A stretch of DNA of 64,000 bases from Mucilaginibacter inviolabilis. GTDB taxonomy: Bacteria > Bacteroidota > Bacteroidia > Sphingobacteriales > Sphingobacteriaceae. Positions 63,054-64,000 of this stretch are shown one piece after another; within the stretch, counting starts at the first letter, position 1; each line of letters begins with the position of its first letter. Position numbers and translations under genes: made by a program. The DNA is taken from contig NZ_JAANAT010000002.1 of the NCBI RefSeq assembly GCF_011089895.1, forward strand, positions 310,001 to 374,000, read 5' to 3'. The notes below the pieces were generated by a model. The model was not told the origin of the DNA, did no database searches, and saw only the letters and a program-made list of their open reading frames with translations.

Positions 63054-64000
63054 ATGAAAGACACCCACAAATATCATCCCGGAGATATGAATAGCATATC
63101 ATCGTCACATGAACATGAAAAACAAACCCTGGAGGCAGCAGTAAACAAGGAGCATATGAGGCACGGTAAAAACGATGCTCAAGCACGAATGGGAATGAGG
63201 GGCCATGATCATCACGCAATGATGATCGCTGATTTTAAGAAGCGGTTTTACGTTGTGCTGCTGCTAACCGTTCCTGTGATGTTGCTTTCCATGCAAATCC
63301 AGCAATGGCTGCGCCTTGAACTTCACTTTACAGGGTCTAATTACCTGCTATTCGGCCTGTCGACTGTAGTGTTTGTGTATGGCGGATGGCCATTTCTGAC
63401 CGGATGGCTCAGTGAACTGAAAGCGAAAAGTCCGGGAATGATGACCTTGATTGGGTTTGCCATAACCGTCGCCTACATTTATAGTGCGGCAACCGTGTTC
63501 GGCTTAAAAGGAATGGACTTTTTTTGGGAACTAACCACCCTGATCGGGATCATGCTTTTAGGGCATTGGATTGAAATGCGTTCAGTCGCCGGAGCATCAA
63601 GGGAATTGGAGTTGTTGGTACAGTTGATGCCTGCTGAAGCGCATTTGATCAATGGAAAAAACACAACCGAAGTTAAAACGGATAGTTTAAAACTGGGCGA
63701 CCTGATCCTGATCAAACCAGGAGAAAAAATCCCCGCTGACGGCATTATTGAGGATGGAGAAAGTTACCTCAATGAATCCATGCTGACGGGTGAATCTACT
63801 CCGGTGCAAAAAACAAAAGGACAGGATGTAATCGCAGGTTCTGTAAATGGCAACGGTTCACTAAAGGTAAAAGTGAGCCATAGTGGTGAAGATTCTTATT
63901 TGTCAAAAGTTATTACCTTGGTTAAAAATGCGCAGGATGCCAAATCCAATACACAGCTATTAGCCGATAAAGCAGCAAAATGGCTGACCATCATCGCGTT
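63054..64000 (+). CDS. copB: CopB-type (P1B-3-like) copper ATPase, 3'-truncated by the window edge
   Basis: About 315 residues are visible. The N-terminus has no HMA domain but a His/Met-rich stretch (HEHEKQ, HMRHGK, MRGHDHHAMM). Four spans follow, then the actuator domain with PGEKIPADGIIEDGES and MLTGEST. HDHH-rich heads and lack of HMA are typical of CopB-like ATPases; the CPH/CPC motif lies outside the window, so the class is inferred. It is the last gene of the operon driven from 56471. Confidence 0.85.
   Translation, partial: MKDTHKYHPGDMNSISSSHEHEKQTLEAAVNKEHMRHGKNDAQARMGMRGHDHHAMMIADFKKRFYVVLLLTVPVMLLSMQIQQWLRLELHFTGSNYLLFGLSTVVFVYGGWPFLTGWLSELKAKSPGMMTLIGFAITVAYIYSAATVFGLKGMDFFWELTTLIGIMLLGHWIEMRSVAGASRELELLVQLMPAEAHLINGKNTTEVKTDSLKLGDLILIKPGEKIPADGIIEDGESYLNESMLTGESTPVQKTKGQDVIAGSVNGNGSLKVKVSHSGEDSYLSKVITLVKNAQDAKSNTQLLADKAAKWLTIIA

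Overview
The window reads as chromosome (or a large accessory island) of a member of the Bacteroidota, most likely a Sphingobacteriaceae genus such as Mucilaginibacter or Pedobacter. The signs are TAnnTTTG-type -7 promoter elements, CzcA pumps fused to a TolC-like outer-membrane domain, DUF6660-like and HYC_CC_PP-like small secreted proteins, TonB/carboxypeptidase-regulatory-like outer-membrane proteins, weak Shine-Dalgarno sites and about 45% G+C by eye. Genus assignment is inference. Almost every gene is on the + strand and most concern metal ions or the cell envelope. No rRNA, tRNA, CRISPR array or intact insertion sequence was seen.

Left part (1-14954): the 3' end of feoB, then a first heavy-metal efflux module (DUF6660-like secreted protein, 61-aa membrane peptide, CzcA-TolC fusion, CzcB adaptor, MgtC-like protein, terminator at 8736). 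It is followed by a lipid kinase, a Ca2+/cation exchanger, an App1-type phosphatase, a CDF-like transporter and NAD synthetase.

Middle part (15171-31428): a second copy of the same efflux module starts a tightly packed run of about 17 genes: DUF6660-like, 61-aa peptide, CzcA-TolC, CzcB, P1B-4 ATPase, NRAMP-like, PAP2-like, ZIP-like, DUF1345, two unknown genes, MgtC-like, GmhA, RseP-type protease, a divergent DUF305-like lipoprotein and a frameshifted HD-domain gene. After an A+T-rich outer-membrane gene comes a decay zone (33147-34698) with a broken DUF305-like copy and, tail to tail with it, a broken response-regulator gene.

Right part (34699-64000): a copper region. It holds CopA ATPase, a CopZ-like chaperone, an AraC-type regulator with an N-terminal CxxC metal-binding-like domain, two very large multicopper oxidases each with a CopB-like C-terminal barrel, two DUF305 proteins, two cytosolic Cys-rich copper-storage-like four-helix proteins, an SPW/VKOR membrane protein, a TonB receptor paired with a ceruloplasmin-like oxidase, two DUF3347 proteins, a haem-binding protein, DUF4396, a TlpA-like thioredoxin and the start of a CopB-type ATPase. 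A decayed c-type cytochrome and a PD-(D/E)XK-type nuclease gene also lie here.

The most notable new observation is a shared promoter architecture in front of copA and of the 56541-64000 copper operon: two AATTATGTAA half-sites exactly 21 bp apart, the downstream one exactly 21 bp before a TAnnTTTG element. This fits an activator of the AraC type, and the AraC/CxxC protein at 40080 is the obvious candidate. A second theme is a family of DUF305-like proteins, some of which have lost the HH metal-ligand motif.
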